A DNA stretch of 64,000 nt from Solicola gregarius (GCF_025790165.1 NZ_CP094970.1:3782001-3846000); one strand, 5' to 3'; positions 52,501 to 60,497 are shown, numbered from the stretch's first letter. Translations and numbers: made by a program. Notes: generated from the letters alone by a model not told the origin.

Positions 52501-53540
52501 GGGTGCTCGTCACCGGTGCCGCCGGCTTCATCGGTACGCACGTGGCCTCGGCGCTCGCGGTGGCAGGCCATGACGTCGTCGGGCTGGATGCGCTCGTGCC
52601 CCAGGCGCACGGCACCGATGCCATTGCACCTGCCGGCGTGCACATCGCAGACGTACGCGACGGCGCACTGCTCGACTCGTTGCTCGGCGATGTCGACGCG
52701 GTGTGCCATCAGGCCGCGATGGTGGGCAATGGCGTCGACGCGCAAGACCTCCCTGCGTACGCGGCACACAACGACCTCGGCACGGCGGAGCTGCTCGCGG
52801 CGATGGCTCGTCGGGGCATCGACCGGCTCGTACTCGCCTCGTCGATGGTGGCGTACGGAGATGGGCGCTACACCTGCGAGTACGACGGAAGTGTCGGACC
52901 TGCCCCGCGTGCCGTCGACGACCTCGCGGCGGGTTCCTTCGACCCACGGTGCGAGGTGTGTGGTGGACCCGTTCGTTGGCGGCCGATCGACGAGTCGGCG
53001 CCGATCCGACCGCGAACGAGCTATGCGGCGTCGAAGGTTGCGCAGGAGCACTACTCCGGCGCCTGGTGCACCCTGCAGTCCGCGCGGTGTATCGCGCTGC
53101 GCTACCACAACGTGTACGGCCCGGGCATGCCGGCGGACACGCCGTACTCCGGTGTCGCGGCGATCTTCCGGTCGGCGCTCGAGCGCGGTGAGGCGCCGCG
53201 GGTGTTCGAGGACGGCAGGCAGACGCGCGACTTCGTACACGTTCAGGATGTCGCGCGTGCCAACGTGGCGGCGCTCGAGGCCCTCGAGTCGCACGGCGTC
53301 GGCGTGACGGCGTACAACGTCTGCTCGGGTACGCCGTTCACGATCGGCGAGATGGCGAGCGTGCTCGCTGACGCCGCGCGCGGACCGGAGCCGGTCGTCA
53401 CGGGGGAGTACCGCGCATTCGACGTACGCCACGTGGTGGCGTCGCCGGATCGGGCGCGGACCGGTCTGGGGTTCGAGGCGCGCGTACGCCCGGACGTCGG
53501 GCTGGTCGAGCTCGCGTCCGCTCGGCTGCGGACCCGCTGA
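52497..53540 (+). CDS. NAD-dependent sugar epimerase/dehydratase (GalE-like)
   Basis: 347 residues, an extended short-chain dehydrogenase. The NAD motif is GAAGFIGTH at the N-terminus, the catalytic Ser region is LVLASSMVAYGDG, the Tyr-Lys pair lies in RTSYAASKVAQEHYSG, and substrate segments are LRYHNVYGPGM and DGRQTRDFVHVQDVARANVA. Between the Ser and Tyr parts there is an insertion (GSFDPRCEVCGGPVRWRPID) with a CxxC pair. It is coupled to mtnP by ATGA. The same pair (mtnP then galE3-like) occurs in mycobacteria beside the methylthioxylose genes, so it probably acts on a methylthio-sugar nucleotide (inference). Confidence 0.92.
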   Translation: MRVLVTGAAGFIGTHVASALAVAGHDVVGLDALVPQAHGTDAIAPAGVHIADVRDGALLDSLLGDVDAVCHQAAMVGNGVDAQDLPAYAAHNDLGTAELLAAMARRGIDRLVLASSMVAYGDGRYTCEYDGSVGPAPRAVDDLAAGSFDPRCEVCGGPVRWRPIDESAPIRPRTSYAASKVAQEHYSGAWCTLQSARCIALRYHNVYGPGMPADTPYSGVAAIFRSALERGEAPRVFEDGRQTRDFVHVQDVARANVAALEALESHGVGVTAYNVCSGTPFTIGEMASVLADAARGPEPVVTGEYRAFDVRHVVASPDRARTGLGFEARVRPDVGLVELASARLRTR

Positions 53541-53545
53541 TCGTT

Positions 53546-53690
53546 GCGATCGGGGACGCCCAGATGCGTTAGGTGGCGATCGGGGACGCCCAGGTCGCGT
53601 TGCGTTGCGATCGGGGACGCCCAGGTCGCGTTGCGTTGCGATCGGGGACGCCCGGATGCGTTAGGTGGCGATCGGGGACGCCCGGATCGC
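53546..53690. repeat. Five-copy 30/31-bp tandem repeat
   Basis: GCGATCGGGGACGCCC recurs at 53546, 53576, 53607, 53638 and 53668. Between copies the linkers alternate: GATGCGTTAGGTG-type for units 1 and 4, GTCGCGTTGCGTT-type for units 2 and 3. Units 2 and 3 are identical 31-mers. The array fills the gap between two convergent genes. There are no unique spacers, so it is not a CRISPR. Confidence 0.9.
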
Positions 53691-53707
53691 AACACCGACG
53701 AGGACGG

Positions 53708-54721
53708 TCACGCCGCCGGCAGCCGCACCGTGAAGCGACACCCCGGGCCGTGATTCGCGACCTCGATCGTCCCGCCGTGCGCTTCGACGAGCCCGCGCGC
53801 GATGGTGAGCCCGAGCCCTGCGCCGACCGGCTCGGCGCCCTTCGAGTCCGTGCCTCGCGCGCTGCTCCCGCGGTACGCGAGGTCGAAGACATGCGTGAGC
53901 TCCGGCTCGGGTATCCCGCCACACTCGTCGGCTACCTGTACGTACACGGATCCGGAGCCAGCGACGGTGGAGACTGCCACCGTTCCTCCCGTCGGCGTAT
54001 GGCGGATCGCGTTGCCCAGTAGGTTTCTGAGCACGCGCACGAGTTCCGGCTCTCCACCGAGCACGACCGCGTCCGACTCCTGCACACGCAGCCGTACGCC
54101 CGCCGCCTCGGCGCTCGCGGCAGCCGACGTCGTTGCCTCACGTACGACCGAACGCACCGGCAGCGCCTCGCGGTCGACTGCGAACGCTCCGGCATGGATG
54201 CGCGACATCTCGAAGAGGTCGTCGACCATCCCGGCGAGCCGGGCAGTCTCTCGCCGGATCCGCCGCGCGTACTCCCGTACGTCGTCGGGCTCGCTCACCA
54301 CGCCGTCGTCGAGCGCCTCGGTCATCGCGATGACGCCGGCCAGCGGGGTTCGCAGGTCGTGGCTGAGCCATACCAGCAGCTCGCGTCGGGAGCGCTCGGC
54401 GGCGCGTTCCCGTTCGACCGCCTCGTGCTCCCAGACGCTCTGTCGGGCAAGGGATCTGCCGAACAGGATCGCCGTCGGAACACACACGAGCGTGACCACG
54501 ATCCAGACCAGGATGCTCTGTCGCAGCTGCGTGGTGAACATGAAGCCGCTCGTCACGACGACGCCCGCGATGATCCCGAGCAGCGGCACCATCGTGATGA
54601 CGGTCATCGACAGCGCGAGCGTTCGCGATCGGAGCCTGCGTACGACCACCGCGCCGACGAGCGCCACGGTCACCGAGCAGGCGAGCGCGAGAAGCACCGC
54701 CTGCATATCCGCCGAGCTCAT
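53708..54721 (-). CDS. Sensor histidine kinase
   Basis: 337 residues from ATG 54721. Two membrane helices (about 7-28 and 36-58) with a short external loop, a third at about 68-88, no HAMP domain, then the phospho-acceptor helix VWLSHDLRTPLAG with His121, and the ATPase with LRNLLGNAIRHTP (N box), VADECGGIPE (G1) and GAGLGLTIARGLVEAHGG (G2). It is the last gene of a three-gene unit: GT-C-like membrane protein, response regulator, kinase, with a four-base overlap to the regulator. The very small sensor loop suggests a signal within the membrane. Confidence 0.93.
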   Translation of the reverse strand: MSSADMQAVLLALACSVTVALVGAVVVRRLRSRTLALSMTVITMVPLLGIIAGVVVTSGFMFTTQLRQSILVWIVVTLVCVPTAILFGRSLARQSVWEHEAVERERAAERSRRELLVWLSHDLRTPLAGVIAMTEALDDGVVSEPDDVREYARRIRRETARLAGMVDDLFEMSRIHAGAFAVDREALPVRSVVREATTSAAASAEAAGVRLRVQESDAVVLGGEPELVRVLRNLLGNAIRHTPTGGTVAVSTVAGSGSVYVQVADECGGIPEPELTHVFDLAYRGSSARGTDSKGAEPVGAGLGLTIARGLVEAHGGTIEVANHGPGCRFTVRLPAA

Positions 54722-55404
54722 GTCACCGCCCGCTCGTACCGGTACCCGACGCCGTAGACCGTAGCAATTCGCTCGGGCGCGGTCGGATCGCGTTCTATCT
54801 TGTGGCGTAGGCGTTTGACGTGCACCGTCACGGTGGAGTGATCGCCGAACGACCACCCCCAGACCTTGTCCAGCAGGTCGGACCGACTGTACGCATGGCC
54901 GGCGTTCGCGAGCAGGAATGACAGCAGGTCGAACTCGCGCACGGTCAGGTGCAGGGGATCGCCTCGCAACGTTGCAGTACGCGCGGCGCGGTCGACGTAC
55001 AGCTCGCCGTCGAGGAGCGGTGTGTCCTCGGCGGTGTCGGCCGCCGTGCGCCGGAGCACCGACCGGATCCGGAGTACGAGCTCCTTCGGGCTGAACGGCT
55101 TCGTCACGTAGTCGTCGGCGCCGAGCTCGAGCCCGGTGATCCGGTCGTCGACCTCGCCGAGCGCCGTGAGCATCACGATCGGCACGTACGGATCGGGCTG
55201 TCCGCGTAGCGCCTTGCACACGGTCAGTCCGTCGAGCCCCGGCAGCATGATGTCGAGCACCACGAGATCGGGGGAGTGCTGCTGGGCGGCACGCAGGCCC
55301 TCTCGACCGTCGCCCGCGAGCAGCACCTCGTACCCGTCGCGCTCGAGGTAGCGACGGACGACGTCGCGCACGGACTCGTCGTCCTCCACAACCAGAACCG
55401 TCAT
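54718..55404 (-). CDS. OmpR/PhoB family response regulator
   Basis: 228 residues from ATG 55404 (MTVLVVEDDESVRDVVRRYL). The receiver domain has Asp51 as phospho-acceptor in VVLDIMLPG, the Thr in MLTALGE and the Lys in DYVTKPFSPKELVLR. The winged-helix output domain (about 130-225) ends with TVTVHVKRLRHKIERDPTAP and TVYGVGYRYE. It pairs with the histidine kinase downstream (overlap 4 bases) and follows the membrane glycosyltransferase gene by four bases, so the two-component system likely controls this envelope locus. Confidence 0.95.
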   Translation of the reverse strand: MTVLVVEDDESVRDVVRRYLERDGYEVLLAGDGREGLRAAQQHSPDLVVLDIMLPGLDGLTVCKALRGQPDPYVPIVMLTALGEVDDRITGLELGADDYVTKPFSPKELVLRIRSVLRRTAADTAEDTPLLDGELYVDRAARTATLRGDPLHLTVREFDLLSFLLANAGHAYSRSDLLDKVWGWSFGDHSTVTVHVKRLRHKIERDPTAPERIATVYGVGYRYERAVT

Positions 55405-55408
55405 GTCA

Positions 55409-56734
55409 TCACCATCGCGTGAGCAGTAGTATCTGAACAAGTAGACCGGTCGCCGCCTGGCCCGCCAACAGCGGTGTACGCCAGCGGACTGGAAGCAGCG
55501 CGGGCAGCATCAGCGCCCAGAGCGTGAACGGCATCCAGATCCGCTCGACCTCCGCCTTGCTCATTCCGGAAAGAGTCGCGATCAGAACGCACAGCAGGGC
55601 CGTACATCCCAACACTGCAACGGGGTTGCGCTCGCGTACGCGTCGGAGCCCTGCGGGGATCGCCGCCCAGGTCGCGAGGCCCGCAGTGAACGTCCAGGCG
55701 GCGATGTTCGCCCACACCCAGTACCCGTACTGGCGCCTGCTCGCGACGCCGTCGTAGTAGCGCTCGTGCAGCACGGGGTACGCGTCCCACCACGCGAATC
55801 CGGCAAGTGTGAACGCTGCGGCGACCGCGAGTGCGCCGGCCAGCGCCCACGGCAGTGCACGTGCCGTGCCCGCGACGACGAGGACCGCGATCGCCAGCGG
55901 GCAGAGCAGCACGAGCCCGTACGAGAGGTAGGTGGAGTAGCCGAGCAGCACGCCGGCGACAACCCCGTACGTAGGGACGGCCCTTCGACTTCGGGTCGAC
56001 GCAATAGCCAACAACGCCAGCCCCCACGCGGCCACCGCAACGAACAACGTGTCACCGGAGACACCCATCCAGACCGCCATCGGGGCGAGCACCAACCATG
56101 GCGCGGCACGGCGCGCGAGGGGCTCGCGGCCCAACGCGCGGACGGCGACGAGCGCGGCTACCACGGCGGTCGTCCCGATGGTCATGACGGTCATGCCGAT
56201 CCAGAACTCGTCGGTGATGCCCACCCGGTCGAGCCCGACGAATGCGAGTAGCGCGCCCGGTGGATGACCCGCGACGTGGATGAACCAGTGATCCGGAGCA
56301 TCGATCGGGATGCGGTCGATGAATCCCGACAGCGCCTCGCTCACCGATGTGACCCGGCGCGCGTCGTACACGTACTCTCCCCGGCGCATCCACTGTTCGC
56401 TCAGGCCATCGGGGCCGTCGACGTACGCGAGGGTGAAGGTCCACAACCAGGTCGCGACCCAGGTGGTGGCGACGAACGCGCGCCACCCGAGGCGATCGAT
56501 GCGTCCCCACAGCACGAGGACCCCGACTGCGACGACGATGGGGAGGATGCCACGCGGACCGAACTCGGGCACCCAGTTCGCGTGCAGCGGAGGGAAGGGG
56601 TCGTACCCGGAGATGCCCACGTGCACGTCGATGTCGGCCGCAGCCGGTACGACGATCGCCGCCACGACCAGCGTCAGCCCGGTGAGCGTAGAGATGACGG
56701 CCCACGCGTACGTACGGGTGCGCGTGGTGACCAT
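55409..56734 (-). CDS. Polytopic membrane protein, GT-C-like glycosyltransferase (Rv0541c/MtxT-type)
   Basis: 441 residues with about eleven hydrophobic helices. The first external loop is acidic with the DIDVHVGISGYDPFPPLHAN stretch, and a later loop has IPIDAPDHWFIHVAGHPPGA, an acidic/His motif reminiscent of polyprenyl-phosphate-dependent GT-C enzymes. The closing part (GMSKAEVERIWMPFTLWALM) also resembles GT-C proteins. The location next to a GT2, a DUF2064 protein and mtnP is the arrangement of mycobacterial Rv0541c, a membrane enzyme linked to methylthioxylose transfer. The function is thus inferred from topology and neighbours. It heads an operon with the two-component system and is divergent from the GT2 operon. 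Confidence 0.75.
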   Translation of the reverse strand: MVTTRTRTYAWAVISTLTGLTLVVAAIVVPAAADIDVHVGISGYDPFPPLHANWVPEFGPRGILPIVVAVGVLVLWGRIDRLGWRAFVATTWVATWLWTFTLAYVDGPDGLSEQWMRRGEYVYDARRVTSVSEALSGFIDRIPIDAPDHWFIHVAGHPPGALLAFVGLDRVGITDEFWIGMTVMTIGTTAVVAALVAVRALGREPLARRAAPWLVLAPMAVWMGVSGDTLFVAVAAWGLALLAIASTRSRRAVPTYGVVAGVLLGYSTYLSYGLVLLCPLAIAVLVVAGTARALPWALAGALAVAAAFTLAGFAWWDAYPVLHERYYDGVASRRQYGYWVWANIAAWTFTAGLATWAAIPAGLRRVRERNPVAVLGCTALLCVLIATLSGMSKAEVERIWMPFTLWALMLPALLPVRWRTPLLAGQAATGLLVQILLLTRW

Positions 56735-56846
56735 GGTTCGACGGTAGACGGCAACGGCGCCGAATCCGGCCCACGACCAACCGATGTCACGGGCTTGTCA
56801 CCGTTCGGCGCTGATCCGCGGCCCTCAGATCCATAGTGTCCAAGGC

Positions 56847-57515
56847 ATGACCGAGTGCGACGTCGTCATCCCGTGCCGCAACGAGGCGCCCGCATTGCCC
56901 GAGCTGCTTGCGCGGATGCCCGAGGCGTTCCGGGCGATCGTCGTCGACAACGGGTCGACGGACGACACGGCCGACGCCGCGCGTACGGCGGGGGCGACGG
57001 TGGTGACGGAGTCGACGCCGGGGTACGGAGCGGCCGTGCACGCTGGGGTCTGCGCCGCGACGGCCGACTATGTGGCCGTCATCGACGGCGACGGTTCGAT
57101 GGACCCGAGTGACCTCGCCGACCTGCTCGCGGATGTGCGTGGCGACGTCGCAACGATGGCCGCCGGACGCAGACGGGCCGTCGGCGCAGGCGTTTGGCCG
57201 TGGCACGCGCGTGCCGGCACGGCGCTGCTCGCATGGTTGATCCGGCGTCGTACGCGGCTGGCGATCCACGACCTCGCGCCGATGCGAGTGTGTCGCCGTG
57301 AAGACCTGGTCACCTTGGGCGTACGCGATCGGCGGTTCGGCTACCCGCTCGAGCTGATGATGCTCGCGGCGCGTGCCGGATGGACGGTACGTGAGCGCGA
57401 TATCGCATACACCAGGCGGGCACCGGGCACGCGGTCGAAGGTGTCGGGAAGCGTGCGGGGCACCGCGCTCACGATGGTGGACTTCGCAGGCGTACTGCGT
57501 CAGGTGGGCCGATGA
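56847..57515 (+). CDS. GT2 family glycosyltransferase, polyprenyl-phosphate sugar synthase-like
   Basis: 222 residues from ATG 56847. GT-A fold: CDVVIPCRNEAPALPELLAR, IVVDNGSTDDTADAA, and the metal-binding DxD in AVIDGDGSMDP (Asp80, Asp82). The acceptor-side RFGYPLELMMLAARAGWTVR is like dolichol-phosphate-mannose-type enzymes, but C-terminal membrane helices are absent, so it would act from the cytoplasmic side as a peripheral protein. It corresponds to Rv0539 in the mycobacterial cluster. It is coupled by four bases to the DUF2064 gene. CATAGT lies nine bases upstream of the start as a possible -10 element. Confidence 0.9.
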   Translation: MTECDVVIPCRNEAPALPELLARMPEAFRAIVVDNGSTDDTADAARTAGATVVTESTPGYGAAVHAGVCAATADYVAVIDGDGSMDPSDLADLLADVRGDVATMAAGRRRAVGAGVWPWHARAGTALLAWLIRRRTRLAIHDLAPMRVCRREDLVTLGVRDRRFGYPLELMMLAARAGWTVRERDIAYTRRAPGTRSKVSGSVRGTALTMVDFAGVLRQVGR

Positions 57516-58174
57516 ACGAGCCGACAGTCCTGATCGTCGCGCGCGCTCCCGTACCGGGAAGGGCGAAGACCCGGCTCGCGGCGTACGTGGGCGACGAGAC
57601 GGCCGCACGCCTCGCGGGTGCGGCGCTTCTCGACACGATCGACGCTGCGGACCGCACGGGCTGGCCGGTCTGCGTGGCGATGACCGGCTCGCTCGCGGAC
57701 TCTGTGATGAGTGCGGAGATCGAAGAGGCGCTGTCGCCTCATCGACGGATCGGCCAGCGTGGCGGGGGATTCGCCGCTCGGCTAGCGGCCGCGCACTCCG
57801 ACGCGGATCGCGGTGGGGGAGTCGTACAGATCGGGATGGACACTCCACACGTACGTCCGGAGGTGCTGCGGGCGGCCGGGCGAGCGTTGACGCGACACGA
57901 TGCCGTCCTCGGCCCGGCACACGACGGTGGGTGGTGGGTGCTCGCGGTACGCGACGCGTCGCACGCGGAGTGCCTGCGCGACGTACCGATGTCGACCGAA
58001 CACACAGGCGAGCTGACCCGGCAGGCGCTCCGTGCCCGAGGCGCGCGCGTGGCGGACGCGCCGGCGCTGACCGACGTCGACACGTGGGCCGACGCGCTCG
58101 AGGTAGGGGCGATCGCGCCGGACACGCGGTTCGGGCGTGCGGTCGCGGGGCTCCGCGACGGTGATGTCGGGTGA
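57512..58174 (+). CDS. DUF2064/TIGR04282 family nucleotidyl- or glycosyltransferase-like protein
   Basis: 220 residues with the GT-A/nucleotidyltransferase-like start VLIVARAPVPGRAKTRLAAY (PGRAKTRL is the family hallmark), RRIGQRGGGFAARLAAAHSD, VQIGMDTPHVRPEVLRAAGR, and GPAHDGGWWVLAV. The family is usually found with GT2 proteins and is related to enzymes like CofC that transfer nucleotides; it may make an activated sugar for the adjacent GT2. It corresponds to Rv0540. It overlaps the GT2 and methyltransferase genes by four bases each, showing a compact operon. Confidence 0.9.
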   Translation: MNEPTVLIVARAPVPGRAKTRLAAYVGDETAARLAGAALLDTIDAADRTGWPVCVAMTGSLADSVMSAEIEEALSPHRRIGQRGGGFAARLAAAHSDADRGGGVVQIGMDTPHVRPEVLRAAGRALTRHDAVLGPAHDGGWWVLAVRDASHAECLRDVPMSTEHTGELTRQALRARGARVADAPALTDVDTWADALEVGAIAPDTRFGRAVAGLRDGDVG

Positions 58175-58875
58175 GCGCCGCTGCGAAGAGTTCGGTGCGG
58201 ATTGCACCATCGGGCTCGACCGCCGTAGTGCAATCTGCACCGAACTTCGCGCCGCGGTCTGCGGCCGCTGCGCTCGAGGATGCGTACGCGGGCGAGCCGT
58301 GCGAGGTCGTGAGCGAGGACGGCACGATCCATGCGCTCCCCATCCGGCGTTGGCAGGACGACGCGGATGCGGCCGACCATGAGCTGTTCGTCCGACCGTG
58401 TCGTGGCGACGTACTCGACGTCGGCTGTGGTCCTGGCAGACTGACGTACGCGGTGGCCGCCGCCGGTGCCCGTACGACGGGCATCGACTTGTCGCGAGAG
58501 GCCGTACGGCAGGCACGTGCGCGAGGCGCGAACGCCTTGCTGCACAACGTCTTCGACCACTTGCCCGGACGCTGGGACAGCGTGCTCCTCGCCGACGGCA
58601 ACATCGGGATCGGCGGCGACCCGGGTCGCGTGCTGCGGCGCTGCTCTGCGCTCGTACGCGACGGTGGGCGAGTGCTCGCCGAGGTCGCCTCGCATGGCGG
58701 CGTCGAACGCCACCTGCTCCGGCTACGCGCGGGCGGCGAGCTGAGCGAGGCGTACGCCTGGGCGACGGTAGGCGTCGGCGCGATCGGGACGCTCGCGACG
58801 AGCGCCGGGCTGTACGTCGAGAGCGTCGCGTCGGTCGCCGGGCGGACCGTCGCCATGCTCGCACGAGAGGCGTAG
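58171..58875 (+). CDS. Class I SAM-dependent methyltransferase with palindrome-derived N-terminus
   Basis: 234 residues from GTG 58171. Motif I is VLDVGCGPGRLTYAVAAAG, then GIDLSREAVRQARARGANAL, DSVLLADGNIGIGGDPGRVL (post-I/IV), and DGGRVLAEVASHGGVERHL. The first 27 codons (KSSVRIAPSGSTAVVQSAPN part) are encoded by the palindrome at 58183-58250 and are not part of the fold. The substrate is unknown; together with the neighbouring glycosyltransferases it may methylate a sugar or a thiol. It overlaps the DUF2064 gene by four bases and precedes the b561/Moco gene. Confidence 0.88.
   Translation: MSAAAKSSVRIAPSGSTAVVQSAPNFAPRSAAAALEDAYAGEPCEVVSEDGTIHALPIRRWQDDADAADHELFVRPCRGDVLDVGCGPGRLTYAVAAAGARTTGIDLSREAVRQARARGANALLHNVFDHLPGRWDSVLLADGNIGIGGDPGRVLRRCSALVRDGGRVLAEVASHGGVERHLLRLRAGGELSEAYAWATVGVGAIGTLATSAGLYVESVASVAGRTVAMLAREA
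58183..58250. repeat. Palindromic repeat (TTCGGTGC family) inside the methyltransferase gene
   Basis: The left arm GCGAAG-AG-TTCGGTGCG (58183 on) pairs with the right arm ending GCACCGAACTTCGC (58226-58250), with one bulge and two mismatches. It shares TTCGGTGC, ATTGCACCA and CGG(G/A)CTCG with the element at 60411-60472, so the two are copies of one repeat. The reading frame stays open through it. Confidence 0.75.
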
Positions 58876-58878
58876 CCG

Positions 58879-60001
58879 ATGCGGATACCGAACGTCGACG
58901 ACTTCTCCCATCGCCTGCGAGGTCCTCAGGTCACCAGCCGGGTTGGCGTCTGGCTCGGCGTGACGATGACGGTCGCGTTCCTCACGGGCCTGTGGAGTCA
59001 CTTCCAGTACGACACACCGGGATGGTTGACGCTGCCGACCGGGCCGGCGTCGCTGTACCGGGTGACGCAGGGGCTGCACGTCATCGCAGGCACCGCGGCC
59101 GTACCGCTGCTGCTCGTCAAGCTGTGGTCGGTGGTCCCTCGGCTGTTCGTACGACCGCCGCGTCCGTCTCGAGCTCGTACTGCACGCGTTGGAGCGTGGC
59201 TCGATCGCGCTGCTCGTCGCGTCCGCGTTGTTCCAGCTGGTGTCGGGCACCGTGAACATCTCGCAGTGGTATCCCTGGGGCTTCAGCTTCCGCGCGACGC
59301 ACTACGCCGTTGCCTGGGTGTTCATCGGTTCTCTCGCGATTCACATCGCGGTCAAGCTGCCCGTCGTGCGCGAGGCGTACCTGGGCGGCTTGACCGAACC
59401 CGACGGGCCAGGTCTCAGCCGGCGTGGGTTGCTGCGTACGACGTGGGTGGCCGCGGGGCTCGTTGTCGTGGCGACGGCGGGACAGAGCGTCCCGTTGTTG
59501 CGGAAGGTCTCGGTCTTCGCGGTGCGGTCGGGCGATGGTCCGCAGGACGTGCCCGTGAACCGCTCCGCTACCGCGGCCGGGGTCGAGTACGCGGACGCGT
59601 CGACCTGGGCGCTCGACGTCGTGTACGACGGTGCGACCCGTCGGTTCACGCGCGACGAGCTCGAACGGTTGCCGCAGGCGACCGAGACGCTGCCGATCGC
59701 GTGCGTGGAGGGTTGGAGCGTGTCGGCGTCGTGGGAGGGCGTACCGGTCGCGGACCTGCTCTCGGCCGTCGGTGCGCCGGCCTCGTCCCGCGTGTACGTC
59801 TCGTCCCTCCAGACGCGTGGTGCGTTCGGGTCGAGCGAGCTGCCGCCGCAGTTCGCGGCGGACCGACGTACCTTGCTCGCGCTGCGGCTGAACGGTGCGG
59901 AGCTCGACCTCGATCACGGCTATCCGTGTCGCATCATCGCGCCGAACCGTCCTGGTGTCATGCAGACCAAATGGGTGAGCCGCCTGGAGGTCTACGCATG
60001 A
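58879..60001 (+). pseudogene. Cytochrome b561-like/molybdopterin-dependent oxidoreductase, broken by a frameshift
   Basis: From ATG 58879 the first frame gives membrane helices VGVWLGVTMTVAFLTGLWSH and YRVTQGLHVIAGTAAVPLLL ending VVPRLFVRPPR. From about 59162 the homologous continuation (VLHALERGSIALLVASALFQ, then NISQWYPWGFSFRATHYA) lies one frame over and runs to 60001. That part has two more helices, a Rieske-like LSRRGLLRTTW linker and a sulfite-oxidase-type Moco domain with the Cys ligand in LPIACVEGWS and substrate loop GYPCRIIAPNRPGVMQTKWV. The intact protein would have about 370 residues. One extra or missing base near 59155-59165 explains the break, either a true mutation or a base-calling error. 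Confidence 0.78.
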
Positions 60002-60411
60002 GGGTGTTTCGGATCGTGCTCGGTGCCGCCGGGCTGGTGGCAGTCGGGTTCGGACTCTGGTCGATGCGTGAGTTCGACGTTGCGCAGCTGCGCTCCGCAT
60101 TCGTCTGGCTGGCGGGCGGCGTCGTCGCGCACGACTTCGTGCTCGCACCGATCGTGGTCGCCCTCGGGGTGGTGGCGGCTCGGGTGGCGCCGGCGCGGGT
60201 GCGTACGCCGCTCGTCGTGGCGTTCGTGCTCTGGGGCTCGCTGACGCTGGTCGCGCTGCCCGCCCTGAGCGGTCCTGGCGTACGCGCCGACAACCCGACG
60301 CTGCTCGACCGGCCGTACGTGGCGGCGTGGCTGGCGCTCAGCGCGATCGCGGTGGCGTGCGTGCTCGCGTACGCCCTGGTGCGTCGCGACCGGCGCGGTG
60401 GCCGCAGTTGA
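59998..60411 (+). CDS. Small polytopic membrane protein of the b561/Moco operon
   Basis: 137 residues from ATG 59998, overlapping the preceding stop by four bases. Four hydrophobic helices: RIVLGAAGLVAVGFGLWSM, LAGGVVAHDFVLAPIVVALG, VVAFVLWGSLTLVALPAL and YVAAWLALSAIAVACVLAYA, with a basic end RRDRRGGRS. No family was recognised beyond membrane topology. The HD pair in VVAHDFVLAP could be functional. Tight coupling suggests it assembles with the oxidoreductase. The palindrome at 60411-60472 begins exactly at its stop codon. Confidence 0.78.
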   Translation: MRVFRIVLGAAGLVAVGFGLWSMREFDVAQLRSAFVWLAGGVVAHDFVLAPIVVALGVVAARVAPARVRTPLVVAFVLWGSLTLVALPALSGPGVRADNPTLLDRPYVAAWLALSAIAVACVLAYALVRRDRRGGRS

Positions 60412-60472
60412 GAGTTCGGTGCGAATTGCACCACCGGACTCGGCCCAGGTAGTGCACAACGCACCAAACTCT
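60411..60472. repeat. Palindromic repeat (TTCGGTGC family) after the membrane-protein gene
   Basis: The left arm AGAGTTCGGTGCGAATTGC (from 60411) pairs with the right arm GCACAACGCACCAAACTCT (to 60472) with five mismatches, some G-T. It is a copy of the repeat at 58183-58250. It sits between the operon's last stop and the recA control region and may end transcription. Confidence 0.72.
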
Positions 60473-60497
60473 GCCGAGCGGCGTGTCGGATGTGCAT

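Noticed and set aside
53546-53690. CRISPR array
   Set aside because: Units are contiguous near-identical repeats with no variable spacers of constant size, and no cas genes are present.
58879-60411. A single 510-residue protein reading through the b561/Moco region
   Set aside because: After residue about 95 this frame is Arg-rich noise until it re-enters the small membrane protein. The Moco domain is in another frame.
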